From: Bacillus litorisediminis
GTDB lineage: Bacteria > Bacillota > Bacilli > Bacillales > JC228
Assembly: GCF_022808645.1 (NCBI RefSeq)
Contig: NZ_JAKZKT010000003.1
Coordinates: 1-64,000, forward strand
Direction of reading: 5' to 3'
Length of the DNA: 64,000 nt
Part shown: one piece after another, positions 8,936 through 17,467 of the stretch
Layout: every line of letters begins with the position of its first letter
Numbering within the stretch: the stretch's first letter is position 1
Program-made: the position numbers and the translations under genes
Notes under the pieces: model-generated
Told to the model about the DNA's origin: nothing
Seen by the model: the letters and a program-made list of their open reading frames with translations, nothing else
Database searches by the model: none

Positions 8936-9850
8936 TTAAGAGAATAAACTTTTTATACTTTCAATTAAGTTTTTAAAGAAATCTATAATAGTTTGAAGAA
9001 AACCTTTGTCTCCTACCGCTTCTTCGATCCTTTGTTGGATATCGTTTGCGAGGTTTTCAAGCTGGGACTGAACATTATCAAAGTTAATATTTAAATTCCT
9101 CATTTTTTCAAATAAATCGATTAGCAGCTGACGATCTTCAGGACTCAGGCTGATTTCAAGTGCTTTTAATCTTTCATCAATGATTTGCTCCACTTCTTCT
9201 CGTGATACAGGGTTTTGTTCTGCAATTTGCTGCTTAATTTCCGTTAACAGTTCGCTTACTTTGTCCTGATCTAACCCTTCCTTTTGTGCTAACTCGGTTG
9301 CAAGACTCAGCTCCTCATTAGCCACTTGTGTCCTATCCTTGTTAAGCTCTGTTCCTTCTCCTTCGTCATATGCCTTGTAAATACCAACAAGAGCTGAGTG
9401 GCCGCTTACTTTTACCGGAGATGCTACATCTACCACCGCATTTTCAATGCCTGCAGTCAATAAAGCATTGGCATACATTTCATCGGTAACCTCGGTAATA
9501 TTTTCAGGAGTTACTTGGTTAATAACAAGACCTTCTCCAGAATCATTTCTAGTAATTTTCGCAGAGGAATACATATTAGAATGGGGATCCCCATCAATAT
9601 ACTGAACAAGGTCCTCTCCTGTTACCGTTATTTCTTTCACCATGGTGGGGTCTGTTACATTTAATAGTTCCCGGACTTCTTCTTTCTGCGCTTCAGAAAG
9701 TGCTTCCCCATACACAACAACCGGAAGTCCATATTTTTCATTAATGCTATCTCCCTGATCATTACTATCTGCATGAACAGCATTCATATTTCCTATAAAT
9801 GAAACAAGCAGCAACAATGTACCACATGCGATCATTTTAAAGAACCTCAT
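8936..9850 (-). CDS. Exported DUF1002 protein (YpuA-like)
   Basis: Predicted secreted or surface-attached protein of unknown function. From the ATG at 9850, which has an AAAGGAGAG site eight bases upstream, residues 1-28 form a signal peptide (MRFFKMIACG..., cleavage after VHA). The DUF1002 domain spans about residues 38-240, including the DPTMVKEITVTGEDLVQYI and SGHSALVGIYKAY segments. The C-terminal 60 residues are amphipathic helix and end in FFKNLIESIKSLFS. A longer frame from 9883 lacks a site. It is a single gene with its own terminator. In B. subtilis the relative ypuA is a cell-envelope stress gene, which gives only a hint of role. Confidence 0.85.
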   Translation of the reverse strand: MRFFKMIACGTLLLLVSFIGNMNAVHADSNDQGDSINEKYGLPVVVYGEALSEAQKEEVRELLNVTDPTMVKEITVTGEDLVQYIDGDPHSNMYSSAKITRNDSGEGLVINQVTPENITEVTDEMYANALLTAGIENAVVDVASPVKVSGHSALVGIYKAYDEGEGTELNKDRTQVANEELSLATELAQKEGLDQDKVSELLTEIKQQIAEQNPVSREEVEQIIDERLKALEISLSPEDRQLLIDLFEKMRNLNINFDNVQSQLENLANDIQQRIEEAVGDKGFLQTIIDFFKNLIESIKSLFS

Positions 9851-10186
9851 CGGTTTCTCTCCTTTATTTTTTATATTGTCCATTATACTTACAATATGAC
9901 GAATACCCTAACAAATAAGTTTCAAAACCAGAAAGAAATAGGCAGAAATGGAAATGATAAAAAGAAAAAACGAATTATCCGTATGCTGCTATCAAACATG
10001 ATCCACAAGCAGAGAAATATATCAATTTCCAAAACGAAAAAAATAGTCTGTTTTGATCAAACAGACTATTTTTGATAATCACTTACTTGATTAATAATGT
10101 TTCTCCATCCAGCTATATCAGGCATTAGATTAAGATTTTGTACCCTAAAATCAAAAAAGCAATGAAATAAACCATGTGACATCCAT
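9851..10186. other. Intergenic region, 336 bp, with a terminator and a possible coding remnant
   Basis: It contains the terminator at 10036-10073 and the DUF1002 promoter region. On the minus strand a 38-codon frame starting at about 10177 and stopping inside the terminator ends in NLMPDIAGWRNIINQ, which looks like the tail of a decayed gene, but there is no ribosome site and I cannot assign it. Confidence 0.4.
10036..10073 (-). terminator. Symmetric intrinsic terminator
   Basis: AAAAATAGTCTGTTT and AAACAGACTATTTTT pair around TGATC, with A and T runs outside. It lies about 110 bases after the HAD phosphatase stop. Confidence 0.85.
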
Positions 10187-10849
10187 TTACACAGATGTTT
10201 TATTATCCTGCCTTCCCTCTAATGCTTTTCTTAAATCTTGAAAACTATCAAATTTCGTAACTTCTTTAGGAAACTGTATGAAAGAAGTGACAGGATTCGG
10301 TACCACAAAAGTTTGAATTCCGGCATCAACTGCTGCCTGTGAACCATGTCCTGAGTCTTCAATCGCTACTGCTTCTTCAGGATGGAGGCCTAGCTTTTCC
10401 AAAGTTCTCACGTAAAGTTCTGGATCTGGTTTTACTTTTGCTACATCATCACTAGTTAAAAGAATTGGAAAATAGTCAGTTAACTTCTCTTTTTCTAAAT
10501 AGGCTTGAACCCATTCCAACCGAGAACTTGAAGCAATCGCAAGCTTCACGTTTTGCTCAATTAAGAAACCGATTAATTCTCTTACATCGTCCCTCAGAAC
10601 CAACGCGGACCTGCGGTTTTGAAATTCCTCTTCTGCTTGTTCTTCAAGCCATTTTCGGTCAAAAGCATCCCCAATTTCTTCTTCTAGCTGATTGGCAAGC
10701 ACGTCATTAACGGTTCCAATTACCTGTGCAAACATTTTTAATGATAAAGAATATCCATAGCGTTTCTTTAAAAGATCACGATATACTTCAAACCATACAC
10801 TTTCTGTATCAATAATGGTTCCGTCAAAATCAAATATAACTGCCTTCAT
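10187..10849 (-). CDS. HAD-superfamily phosphatase (beta-phosphoglucomutase/YhcW-like)
   Basis: Cytosolic haloacid dehalogenase-fold hydrolase, probably a sugar-phosphate phosphatase or mutase. Motif I is DFDGT at residues 7-11 with the nucleophile Asp7 and acid/base Asp9. Motif II is IASSSR around residue 106, motif III is the Lys in KVKPDPELY, and motif IV is AIEDSGHG. A helical cap occupies residues 15-80. Length (220) is normal for this subfamily. The ATG has AGGAGG eight bases upstream. It is monocistronic. The substrate cannot be chosen from sequence alone. Confidence 0.88.
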   Translation of the reverse strand: MKAVIFDFDGTIIDTESVWFEVYRDLLKKRYGYSLSLKMFAQVIGTVNDVLANQLEEEIGDAFDRKWLEEQAEEEFQNRRSALVLRDDVRELIGFLIEQNVKLAIASSSRLEWVQAYLEKEKLTDYFPILLTSDDVAKVKPDPELYVRTLEKLGLHPEEAVAIEDSGHGSQAAVDAGIQTFVVPNPVTSFIQFPKEVTKFDSFQDLRKALEGRQDNKTSV

Positions 10850-11091
10850 TCAGATGCCTCCTGTTTCCATGTTTTTTACATCGTACCATAGTTATTGGTA
10901 TTTGTTTGGGGGATTTCTGTAAGTTTACGCTATTTAGCGTCATACATGACTAATATAGAATGTTATGAAATGATTGTTAAAGTGCCGATTATAATATTTA
11001 TGAAAAACAAATTCCGATACATTCCGTATATAAAATATCGAGTAAATAATGAATTTTACCGATAATATGTATTTGTAAAGGAGGGAAATGA

Positions 11092-11952
11092 ATGTTACAA
11101 GAATTCAATCATTTAATGGACTACATTGAAACACATTTGACGGAAGATATCTCTGGAAAAGATATATCAAAAATTGTAGGAATATCTGATTATCATTTTA
11201 AAAGAATGTTTTCGTATTTGGCTGGAATATCATTGAATGAGTATATCAAAAATAGGAGATTATCTGCTGCAAATGTTGAGTTAATTAACGGAGCAAAGGT
11301 GACAGATGTTGCCTATAAATATGGTTTTCAATCTATAGAAGGATTTTCAAGAGCCTTTCGTGAATGGAGTGGTTTTTTACCTTCAGAAGTAGCTAAAAAC
11401 AAAATTCAAAAATCATTTCCCAAATTTTCATTCTTTATAGATATAAAAGGAGGAAAATCAATGGAATTCAAAATTGAAAAGAAAGAGAAGTTTAATATAG
11501 TAGGTGTATCGAAAAGAGTGCCCATTCAATTCGAAGATGAAAATAATGCAATTATAGAACTAGCCGAGTCAATTACCGAACAACAAAGAAATGAAATGCA
11601 TCAATTAGCTGATTTATATCCTCATCAGGTCTTGAATGTATCTTATGATTTTGATGATGGCTTCTTGGAAGAAAAAGGCCACTTAACTCATATGATTGGT
11701 TTTGCAACTACAAAAGAAAATCCATTCGATGATTTAGAACAACTTTCAATTGAAGAAAGTTTATGGGCCATTTTCCCTAATCAAGGACCATTTCCTGCTA
11801 CGCTTCAAGAAACTACCGCTAAAATTTATTCTGAATGGCTGCCTTCTTCAGGATATGAAATAGCAGATTTACCTGGGATTTCATTTACAAAGTACAATGG
11901 CACTTCGGAAAATGTATATAGCGAAATTTGGATGCCAGTAAAGAAAAAATAG
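11092..11952 (+). CDS. AraC-family regulator with GyrI-like effector-binding domain
   Basis: Predicted transcription activator of the Rob/SoxS-like class. Residues 8-105 hold two helix-turn-helix units (SGKDISKIVGISDYHFKRMF and VTDVAYKYGFQSIEGFSRAF). Residues 122-286 form a GyrI-like/AraC_E_bind domain that binds small hydrophobic ligands (IVGVSKRVPIQF; SLWAIFPNQGPFPATLQETT; YSEIWMPVKK). The ribosome site is AAAGGAGGG. The gene is more AT-rich than its neighbours. It stands alone between minus-strand genes with its own terminator at 12024. It probably controls a drug or stress-response target that is not adjacent. Confidence 0.9.
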   Translation: MLQEFNHLMDYIETHLTEDISGKDISKIVGISDYHFKRMFSYLAGISLNEYIKNRRLSAANVELINGAKVTDVAYKYGFQSIEGFSRAFREWSGFLPSEVAKNKIQKSFPKFSFFIDIKGGKSMEFKIEKKEKFNIVGVSKRVPIQFEDENNAIIELAESITEQQRNEMHQLADLYPHQVLNVSYDFDDGFLEEKGHLTHMIGFATTKENPFDDLEQLSIEESLWAIFPNQGPFPATLQETTAKIYSEWLPSSGYEIADLPGISFTKYNGTSENVYSEIWMPVKKK

Positions 11953-12023
11953 TTAGCGATACACTTAGATGATTATTATATTTACTGAAGTGTCATTCCG
12001 TTAAATCTTCATTTACAATACTA

Positions 12024-12055
12024 GACCAGTTAGAAAAAATCTGACTGGTCTTTTT
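12024..12055 (+). terminator. Intrinsic terminator after the AraC-type gene
   Basis: GACCAGT(TAGA) pairs with (TCTG)ACTGGTC, followed by TTTTT. Confidence 0.88.
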
Positions 12056-12208
12056 GATAAAATTCAACACTTATCGCTAACAGAGCCTGCTACTTTTAAT
12101 TGTAGGAAAGGGAAAGAGGAGGCTGATGATATACGGCTTCATTTTTCATGAAATCTTTGTATACGAGTTAATTGTAACGGTATGCGAGTCTTGGACTTAT
12201 ACCAAACA

Positions 12209-12234
12209 AAAAAACCGGGAATTCCCGGTTTTTC
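12209..12234 (-). terminator. Palindromic terminator after the 74-residue gene
   Basis: AAAAACCGGGA and TCCCGGTTTTT form a nearly loopless palindrome with A and T runs, able to work on either strand; it lies about 55 bases past the stop at 12289. Confidence 0.75.
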
Positions 12235-12288
12235 TAATGCTGTTTTAATTTAATTTTTGCTCATAAGTACTAAATATTTTTCACTGAA

Positions 12289-12513
12289 TTACCTTTTCTT
12301 CTTCTTGTCTAAAGGAGTTAACGCGGCTGCTTTTGATTTGGTCACTTTTTCTAGGTTAACTTGTACATAGATTTTATTGTCATCAACGGTAGCAACACTT
12401 AATACTTTTCCTTTACGGCCTTTAATTTTTATCTCGTCGCCTGCTGAAGGAACATGTTTTAACAGCTGATTTAAGACGAGATCTTTATTTTCAAAAAAAT
12501 ACACAGAAAACAT
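12289..12513 (-). CDS. Small basic protein with KOW/SH3-like segment, unknown function
   Basis: A 74-residue protein that I do not recognise by name. It has no signal peptide or membrane segment. Residues 1-22 (MFSVYFFENKDLVLNQLLKHVP) are hydrophobic and acidic; residues 23-58 (GDEIKIKGRKGKVLSV, then IYVQVNLE) look like a small beta-barrel of the KOW/SH3 type; the tail ends LDKKKKR. The ribosome site is GGTGAGGG. The size and basic tail suggest an RNA- or ribosome-associated protein, but this is only inference. It is single, with its own terminator. Confidence 0.7.
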   Translation of the reverse strand: MFSVYFFENKDLVLNQLLKHVPSAGDEIKIKGRKGKVLSVATVDDNKIYVQVNLEKVTKSKAAALTPLDKKKKR

Positions 12514-12603
12514 CTGGCCCTCACCTTTTTCAATTGGTTGTGATTAAACAATATGTGGGAATACTTTGGTTTAGACCTGATCTATAAGAAAATTCCCTCA
12601 TTT

Positions 12604-12630
12604 TGTCCTTCATCACCCTTATGAAGGACA
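12604..12630. other. Perfect 10-bp inverted repeat
   Basis: TGTCCTTCAT and ATGAAGGACA are separated by seven bases, downstream of the E3 gene and upstream of the small gene. It has no T run, so it is not an obvious terminator; it could be an operator or an mRNA 3' structure. Confidence 0.45.
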
Positions 12631-12675
12631 GTTGATTCTTCGACTTTCCCGGTTTTGTCTCCCCGAGAAGCAGAA

Positions 12676-12708
12676 AAATAGACTGCGATTCTAAATCGCA
12701 GTCTATTT
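12676..12708 (-). terminator. Terminator of the PheDH-E1-E2-E3 operon
   Basis: AAATAGACTGCGAT and ATCGCAGTCTATTT pair around a five-base loop, with a T run on the minus strand. The E3 stop codon (TAG, 12703-12705) is inside the stem. Confidence 0.9.
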
Positions 12709-14127
12709 GACTGAAACTTCTTTTTTTACTGGTGCCTGGTGAATAGCCCTCCCTTTAATCGCCTCAACTGCCTCTAACAAAGCTTCATTCATACTCGGAT
12801 GCGGATAGGCTGGAAAGAGAAGATCCTCGTCCCTAGCAACCATTTCAAGGGCAAAAATGCCGGATGAAATTAATTCTACTGCCCCGTCCCCCATAATGTG
12901 AACACCTAAAACTCGGTCCGTTCCGCTTTCCTTTAACACTTTTACAAAACCGTCCTTTTGTTCCCTTAAACCAGCGTAGCCGTTTCCCGCTATCAAAAAT
13001 TGGCCAGCTTCATATGGCAGGTTTTCATTTTGTGCTTCTTCCTCCGTCATTCCGACTGCTGCAATTGGCGGAATCGTATGGATCACAGTCGGCACATAGG
13101 AATCATCCCATTCTGAAGGAATCCCTGCCAGCATTTCTGCTGCTACTTTTCCTTGTCGAATCGCTTTTACCGCAAGCTGTTTACCGCCTGTCACATCTCC
13201 AATTGCGTATAGATTTCTTATCGAGGTACGACATTTGGAATCTACTAAAATAAATCCAGATGAATCAAGCTTCATTCCGAGGCGGTCAATTCCTAAATCA
13301 GAAACATTACCTTCATAGCTGGAACGGCTATAAAAATATTCACTAGAAAGCTGCTGTACTTCCCCTTTCGGATTCTTTACATCAATCTCAATGCCTGTTT
13401 CGTTTTCCTCAACCTTTTGAATCTGACCTGATAACAGTGTGATTTTTTTCTTTTTACATTGCCTTTTTAATTCCTTTATAATAGCTCCATCCAGGTAAGT
13501 AAATTCATCGTCTTCTACGATACAAGTTACTGTGCTTCCTAAAGCAGAATAGCAAAATGCCGCTTCAAGTGCCAAATAATCGGCTCCGCTTACAATCAAT
13601 GAGGAAGGAATTTTCTCGATACTATATACAGTTCGTTCATTGATAATATTTTTAGTGCCGTTAAAATGCGGAATAGCACGGCTTCCCGTTGCAATAATCG
13701 CATGATTAAATCGGTAAACATCAAACTGGTGGCCATTTTCTACACCCAATCGGTCTTCAGATAAAAAGGAGGCACTTCCTTCAATTCTTTCAATTTTATT
13801 CGCTTTGCATAAGGCCTCCACACCCGCTCTTAGCTGTGAAATAACTTGATTTTTATAGCTTTGCAGTCTTGTAAAATCCAGGCCGGGCTTCTCCAGCTCA
13901 AAGCCCAGCTTTTCTAAATGGGGAAATACTTGACTTTGCTTTGCTGCTTCCGCAAATACCTTAGAAGGGATGCATCCTTCATTTAAACAGACACCGCCCA
14001 TATCATTTTTTTCAATCAGTGTCACTTCTTTCCCTAATTGTGCCGCACGAATCGCAGCTGAATATCCCCCAGGGCCTCCGCCAATGATAATGACATCACG
14101 ATCCATCGCTAATTCTCCAACAACCAT
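12703..14127 (-). CDS. lpdA: Dihydrolipoamide dehydrogenase (E3), divergent NAD-binding motif
   Basis: Flavoprotein that would reoxidise the lipoyl group of the adjacent E2. The FAD motif GGGPGG is at residues 16-21, the redox disulfide GGVCLNEGC uses Cys47 and Cys52, and the C-terminal His-Glu pair is in PHPSMNE. I keep the start at 14127 because MVVGE matches the conserved start of Bacillus PdhD. The second dinucleotide motif, normally GGGYIG, is GADYLA at residues 181-186, and the usual VGRRPN stretch is replaced by SRSSYEGN near residue 266. The redox centre is intact but NAD handling may differ. It is last in the operon, starting directly after the E2 stop. Confidence 0.88.
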   Translation of the reverse strand: MVVGELAMDRDVIIIGGGPGGYSAAIRAAQLGKEVTLIEKNDMGGVCLNEGCIPSKVFAEAAKQSQVFPHLEKLGFELEKPGLDFTRLQSYKNQVISQLRAGVEALCKANKIERIEGSASFLSEDRLGVENGHQFDVYRFNHAIIATGSRAIPHFNGTKNIINERTVYSIEKIPSSLIVSGADYLALEAAFCYSALGSTVTCIVEDDEFTYLDGAIIKELKRQCKKKKITLLSGQIQKVEENETGIEIDVKNPKGEVQQLSSEYFYSRSSYEGNVSDLGIDRLGMKLDSSGFILVDSKCRTSIRNLYAIGDVTGGKQLAVKAIRQGKVAAEMLAGIPSEWDDSYVPTVIHTIPPIAAVGMTEEEAQNENLPYEAGQFLIAGNGYAGLREQKDGFVKVLKESGTDRVLGVHIMGDGAVELISSGIFALEMVARDEDLLFPAYPHPSMNEALLEAVEAIKGRAIHQAPVKKEVSVK

Positions 14128-15366
14128 TTACACCAGCTCCACTAGTAATAGACTTGGATTTTCCAGAAATTCAGCTAATCGATTGGTAAAGGCTACGGCT
14201 GTTGCTCCGTCTGCAACCCGATGATCAAAAGACATTGAGACATTCATTACATTTCCAATTACGATCTCTCCATTTTTTACGATTGGTCTTTCTTTCGTTT
14301 TATGGAAAGCGAGGAGAGCCGTTTCCGGATAGTTAATAATTGGCGTTGCTCCTATGCTGCCAAGGGGACCAACATTTGAAATCGTAAAGGTGCTTCCCTG
14401 CAGGTCTTTAGCTGAGAGTTTATTTTCTAGTGCTTTTTTTGTATATTCCTTCATTTCTTGATGAATCGTTAAAATAGACTTTTTTTCAACCCGATGAATT
14501 ACCGGTACAATTAGACCCTCTTCCGTATCAGTGGCGAGTCCAATATTGTATTCCTTTTTAAGTCTTATAACACCTTCTGCCTCGTCTAAATAAGCATTAA
14601 AGACCGGATAATCCTGTAAGGCTAATTGGACTGCCTTAACAAAAAATGCCCCTAAGGAAACAGTTTTTCCTGCTTCTTTTAATTGCTTTTTCATTTTCAT
14701 CAATTCGGTTATCTCTAGTTCTTCGAAGTGGGTAACATGTGGAATTGTAAATAGGGATTGAACCATTTTTTTGGCAATTTGTTTTCTCCGACCTTTGAAA
14801 GGGATAACTTCCTCATCATTCCTCACTGAGACAGGTGGCGGGGAGAGTTCTATTTCCTTATTCTTAGTTTCAATAGCTACCGCAGCCTCGTTGCTTCCAT
14901 TTAACGAATCCATATAGCGGTAGACGTCGTCATCTGTGATTCTCCCTGCAGGTCCGGTTCCCGTAATCTGTTCGATATCCACCCCATTTTCACGAGCGAT
15001 TTTTCTCGTATAAGGTGCAGCTAATACAACCCTCCTTTGTTTTATTGTTTGGAATGCTTGCTGAGGACCTTCTATTACCCTGTTGTCCGTTGTCTCGATA
15101 ACGGGCTGTTTTTCTTGACCTGCAGCAGCACCTTTTGCCTCGATTAAAATCAGTGTGGTCCCGACCGTTACCGTCGTACCAGGCTCTACTACAATTTCTT
15201 TAACAATCCCATCTGCCGGACAAGGAAGTTCAGCCACCATTTTATCGGTTTGAACCTCCACAAGCGGCTGATCACTTTTCACATGATCACCGGGCTTGAC
15301 AAAATAGTGGAGAATTTCCCCTTCTGTCATGCCTTCTCCAATATCATGAAGCTTCACCTCAAGCAT
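14128..15366 (-). CDS. 2-oxoacid dehydrogenase E2, dihydrolipoamide acyltransferase
   Basis: Core of a 2-oxoacid dehydrogenase complex: transfers the acyl group from the lipoyl arm to CoA. Residues 1-76 are a single lipoyl domain with the modified lysine in QTDKMV (Lys42). A Gly/Ala/Gln linker follows, then the E1/E3-binding domain at about 113-150 (APYTRKIARENGVDI, GTGPAGRITDDDV), and the catalytic domain at 185-412 ending in the active-site motif DHRVADG (His382, Asp386). Length 412 is typical of BkdB/AcoC-like E2 proteins. It sits 16 bases after E1 beta. Acyl specificity is inferred from the adjacent phenylalanine dehydrogenase to be phenylacetyl; branched-chain acyl groups are the main alternative. 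Confidence 0.92.
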   Translation of the reverse strand: MLEVKLHDIGEGMTEGEILHYFVKPGDHVKSDQPLVEVQTDKMVAELPCPADGIVKEIVVEPGTTVTVGTTLILIEAKGAAAGQEKQPVIETTDNRVIEGPQQAFQTIKQRRVVLAAPYTRKIARENGVDIEQITGTGPAGRITDDDVYRYMDSLNGSNEAAVAIETKNKEIELSPPPVSVRNDEEVIPFKGRRKQIAKKMVQSLFTIPHVTHFEELEITELMKMKKQLKEAGKTVSLGAFFVKAVQLALQDYPVFNAYLDEAEGVIRLKKEYNIGLATDTEEGLIVPVIHRVEKKSILTIHQEMKEYTKKALENKLSAKDLQGSTFTISNVGPLGSIGATPIINYPETALLAFHKTKERPIVKNGEIVIGNVMNVSMSFDHRVADGATAVAFTNRLAEFLENPSLLLVELV

Positions 15367-15382
15367 GAAATCACTTCCTTAT

Positions 15383-16384
15383 CTAAAATTGAACAGCGTT
15401 TGCAATCGCTTTCAAAACTCTCTTTGGCGTAGGTAAATAGTGATCTTCTAATGCGAAAAACGGTACAGGTACATCAAAGCCTGTTACTCTCTGAATCGGA
15501 GCTTTTAAGTATAAAAATGAAGTATCATTAATAATCGCCATCACATCATTAGAAACTCCTCCCGTAGCATGAGCTTCATGTACGATCACAACCCGGCCTG
15601 TTTTTTGAACGGATTGGCTAATTGCATCACGGTCAAGCGGATAAAGAGTCCGTAAATCAATGAGCTCGCAGGTAATTTCGTTTTCTTGAGCGGCTTTTAC
15701 AGCTTGCTGACATACTGGCACCATCGCTCCCCAGGTAATAACCGTAACGTCCTCGCCGTTTTGGATGGTTTTTGCCTTCCCGATTTCAACTGTATATTTT
15801 TCCTCTGGCACATCTTCACGACTTGAACGATAGCAGCGCATTGGTTCCATAAATAATACTGGATCGGGATCCTCTACACTTGCAATTAACAATCCCTTCG
15901 CATCATATGGTGTGGACGGACAAACCACTTTAATCCCAGGCATATGAGTAAATAAGGTTTCTACACTGTCTGAATGAATTTCCGGAGCACGAACCCCTGC
16001 CCCGTATGGAGCCCGTATTACGAGCGGAACCGTGTATGTTCCCTTTGTCCGCATTCTCATTCTCGTTGCATGAGTCATAATTTGCTCATAGGCTGGATAA
16101 ATAAAGCCTAAAAATTGAATTTCCGCGATCGGCAAAAGTCCGTTCATCGCCATGCCAATCGAAACACCAACAATCCCCGATTCACTTAAAGGCGTGTCAA
16201 TAACCCGATCCTCTCCGAATTCTTCCTGAAGCCCATCCGTAGCCCGAAACACCCCACCGTTTTTTCCAACGTCTTCCCCTAGAACTAAAACATTCTCATT
16301 CTCCTGAAGCATTGTCCGCATTGCATCTGTAATCGCCTGTACCATCGTCAGTTTTTTTGTTTTAGTTGAGGTTTCAACTGTCAT
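15383..16384 (-). CDS. 2-oxoacid dehydrogenase E1 beta subunit
   Basis: Beta subunit of the thiamine diphosphate-dependent decarboxylase. The transketolase pyrimidine-binding domain covers about residues 12-185 (LGEDVGKNGGVFRATDGL; RVIDTPLSESGIVGVSIGMA) and the C-terminal domain the rest (VTVITWGAMV; ELIDLRTLYPLD; HEAHATGGVSNDV). It has 333 residues from the ATG at 16384, which has AAAGGGGGA upstream; the longer frame from 16441 lies inside the preceding gene. Two bases separate it from the E1 alpha stop, indicating coupled expression of the two subunits. Confidence 0.93.
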   Translation of the reverse strand: MTVETSTKTKKLTMVQAITDAMRTMLQENENVLVLGEDVGKNGGVFRATDGLQEEFGEDRVIDTPLSESGIVGVSIGMAMNGLLPIAEIQFLGFIYPAYEQIMTHATRMRMRTKGTYTVPLVIRAPYGAGVRAPEIHSDSVETLFTHMPGIKVVCPSTPYDAKGLLIASVEDPDPVLFMEPMRCYRSSREDVPEEKYTVEIGKAKTIQNGEDVTVITWGAMVPVCQQAVKAAQENEITCELIDLRTLYPLDRDAISQSVQKTGRVVIVHEAHATGGVSNDVMAIINDTSFLYLKAPIQRVTGFDVPVPFFALEDHYLPTPKRVLKAIANAVQF

Positions 16385-16386
16385 GC

Positions 16387-17451
16387 CTATTCCCCCTTTA
16401 ATACTTGGAAGTAAGCTTCCTTTTGATCTTGAATGGTCCATGTTGGTTCTGCAAACACATAGTCAAACAGGTCATTTACATCAGGTTTAGGGAAAGCCTC
16501 CATTTCTTTAACTGCTGCCTCAATTTCTTCGGAAGCTTCTTCTTTAACGGATTCAATCCATGTCTCATCCCATAAGTTTTGATTCTTCATAAATCGTTCG
16601 ATTCTTAAAATCGGATCAATTTGCTCTCTTTTCTGATTAATTTCATCCTGATTTCGATACTTGGTCGGATCATCTGCAGTTGTATGTGCACCTAGACGAA
16701 GCGTAACCGCCTCAATCAGTGTAGGCCCTTCTCCATTGCGGGCGCGTTCGAGTGCCTTTTTTGTTTCATAATACACAGCGAAAACGTCATTGCCATCGAC
16801 TCGAATTCCTGGGATTCCATACGCAATTGACTTTTGTGCAATTGTTTCAGAGTTCATTTGTTTTTCTATCGGAACTGATATCGCATAACTATTATTTTGA
16901 TTAAATAACACGATTGGAGCTTTAAATACGCTCGCGAAATTAAGTCCTTCATGGAAATCTCCTTCAGAAGTGGCTCCGTCCCCAAAATAAACAATCGCAG
17001 CATTTTTCGTGCCCTTTCTCTTTTCAGCCAAAGCGGCTCCCGTTGCCTGCGGTATTTGGGTAGCAATTGGCACCGCTGGAGGCACTATTTTTTTTCCTTC
17101 TGGCGGCACACATCCTTCAACTCTCCCGTTCCAATAAAGGAATACACGTGGCATGGAATGGCCAAATGTTAAGGTTGCTCCATGATCCCGGTAGGTAGGA
17201 AATAACCAATCATTTGGTTCAAGGGCTAATGCACTGCCCACTTGGGCGGCCTCCTGCCCTTCAAAGATAGCGTATGTGCCAAGCCTTCCCTGGCGCTGCA
17301 AACTAATTGCCTTCCGGTCAAACGTTCTAATTCGAATAAGGTGTTTGTAAAAGGTTTTAACCAATTCCTCTGACAATAGTGTCGTATCAATCTCTTGATT
17401 CACGTTTCCATGCGGATCAACATACTGAATAATCGGGAAATGTTCTTTCAT
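16387..17451 (-). CDS. 2-oxoacid dehydrogenase E1 alpha subunit (PdhA type)
   Basis: Alpha subunit of the ThDP-dependent E1. The cofactor motif starts GDGATSEGDF near residue 168 and ends QNN about 28 residues later. YRDHGATLTFGH and LRLGAHTTADDPTKYR are typical E1 alpha segments. Overall it is closer to pyruvate dehydrogenase alpha of Bacillus than to BkdAA. The ATG at 17451, with AAGGGGTGA before it, gives 354 residues; an open frame running on to 17586 overlaps the PheDH gene and is not used. It lies 16 bases after phenylalanine dehydrogenase, suggesting that the 2-oxoacid made there (phenylpyruvate) is its substrate. Pyruvate or branched-chain oxoacids remain possible. Confidence 0.92.
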   Translation of the reverse strand: MKEHFPIIQYVDPHGNVNQEIDTTLLSEELVKTFYKHLIRIRTFDRKAISLQRQGRLGTYAIFEGQEAAQVGSALALEPNDWLFPTYRDHGATLTFGHSMPRVFLYWNGRVEGCVPPEGKKIVPPAVPIATQIPQATGAALAEKRKGTKNAAIVYFGDGATSEGDFHEGLNFASVFKAPIVLFNQNNSYAISVPIEKQMNSETIAQKSIAYGIPGIRVDGNDVFAVYYETKKALERARNGEGPTLIEAVTLRLGAHTTADDPTKYRNQDEINQKREQIDPILRIERFMKNQNLWDETWIESVKEEASEEIEAAVKEMEAFPKPDVNDLFDYVFAEPTWTIQDQKEAYFQVLKGE

Positions 17452-17467
17452 CGGAATCACCCCTTGA

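Larger units (their letters stand above)
11953..12288. other. Intergenic region, 336 bp, between two terminators
   Basis: It holds a plus-strand terminator (12024-12055) and a bidirectional one (12209-12234). A 40-codon plus-strand frame at 12126-12248 follows a GAGGAGG only three bases away but runs through the second terminator and shows no family resemblance, so I do not call it. Confidence 0.45.

Noticed and set aside
12126-12248. 40-codon frame after GAGGAGG near 12.1 kb
   Set aside because: Spacing is only three bases, and the second half is encoded by a terminator palindrome.
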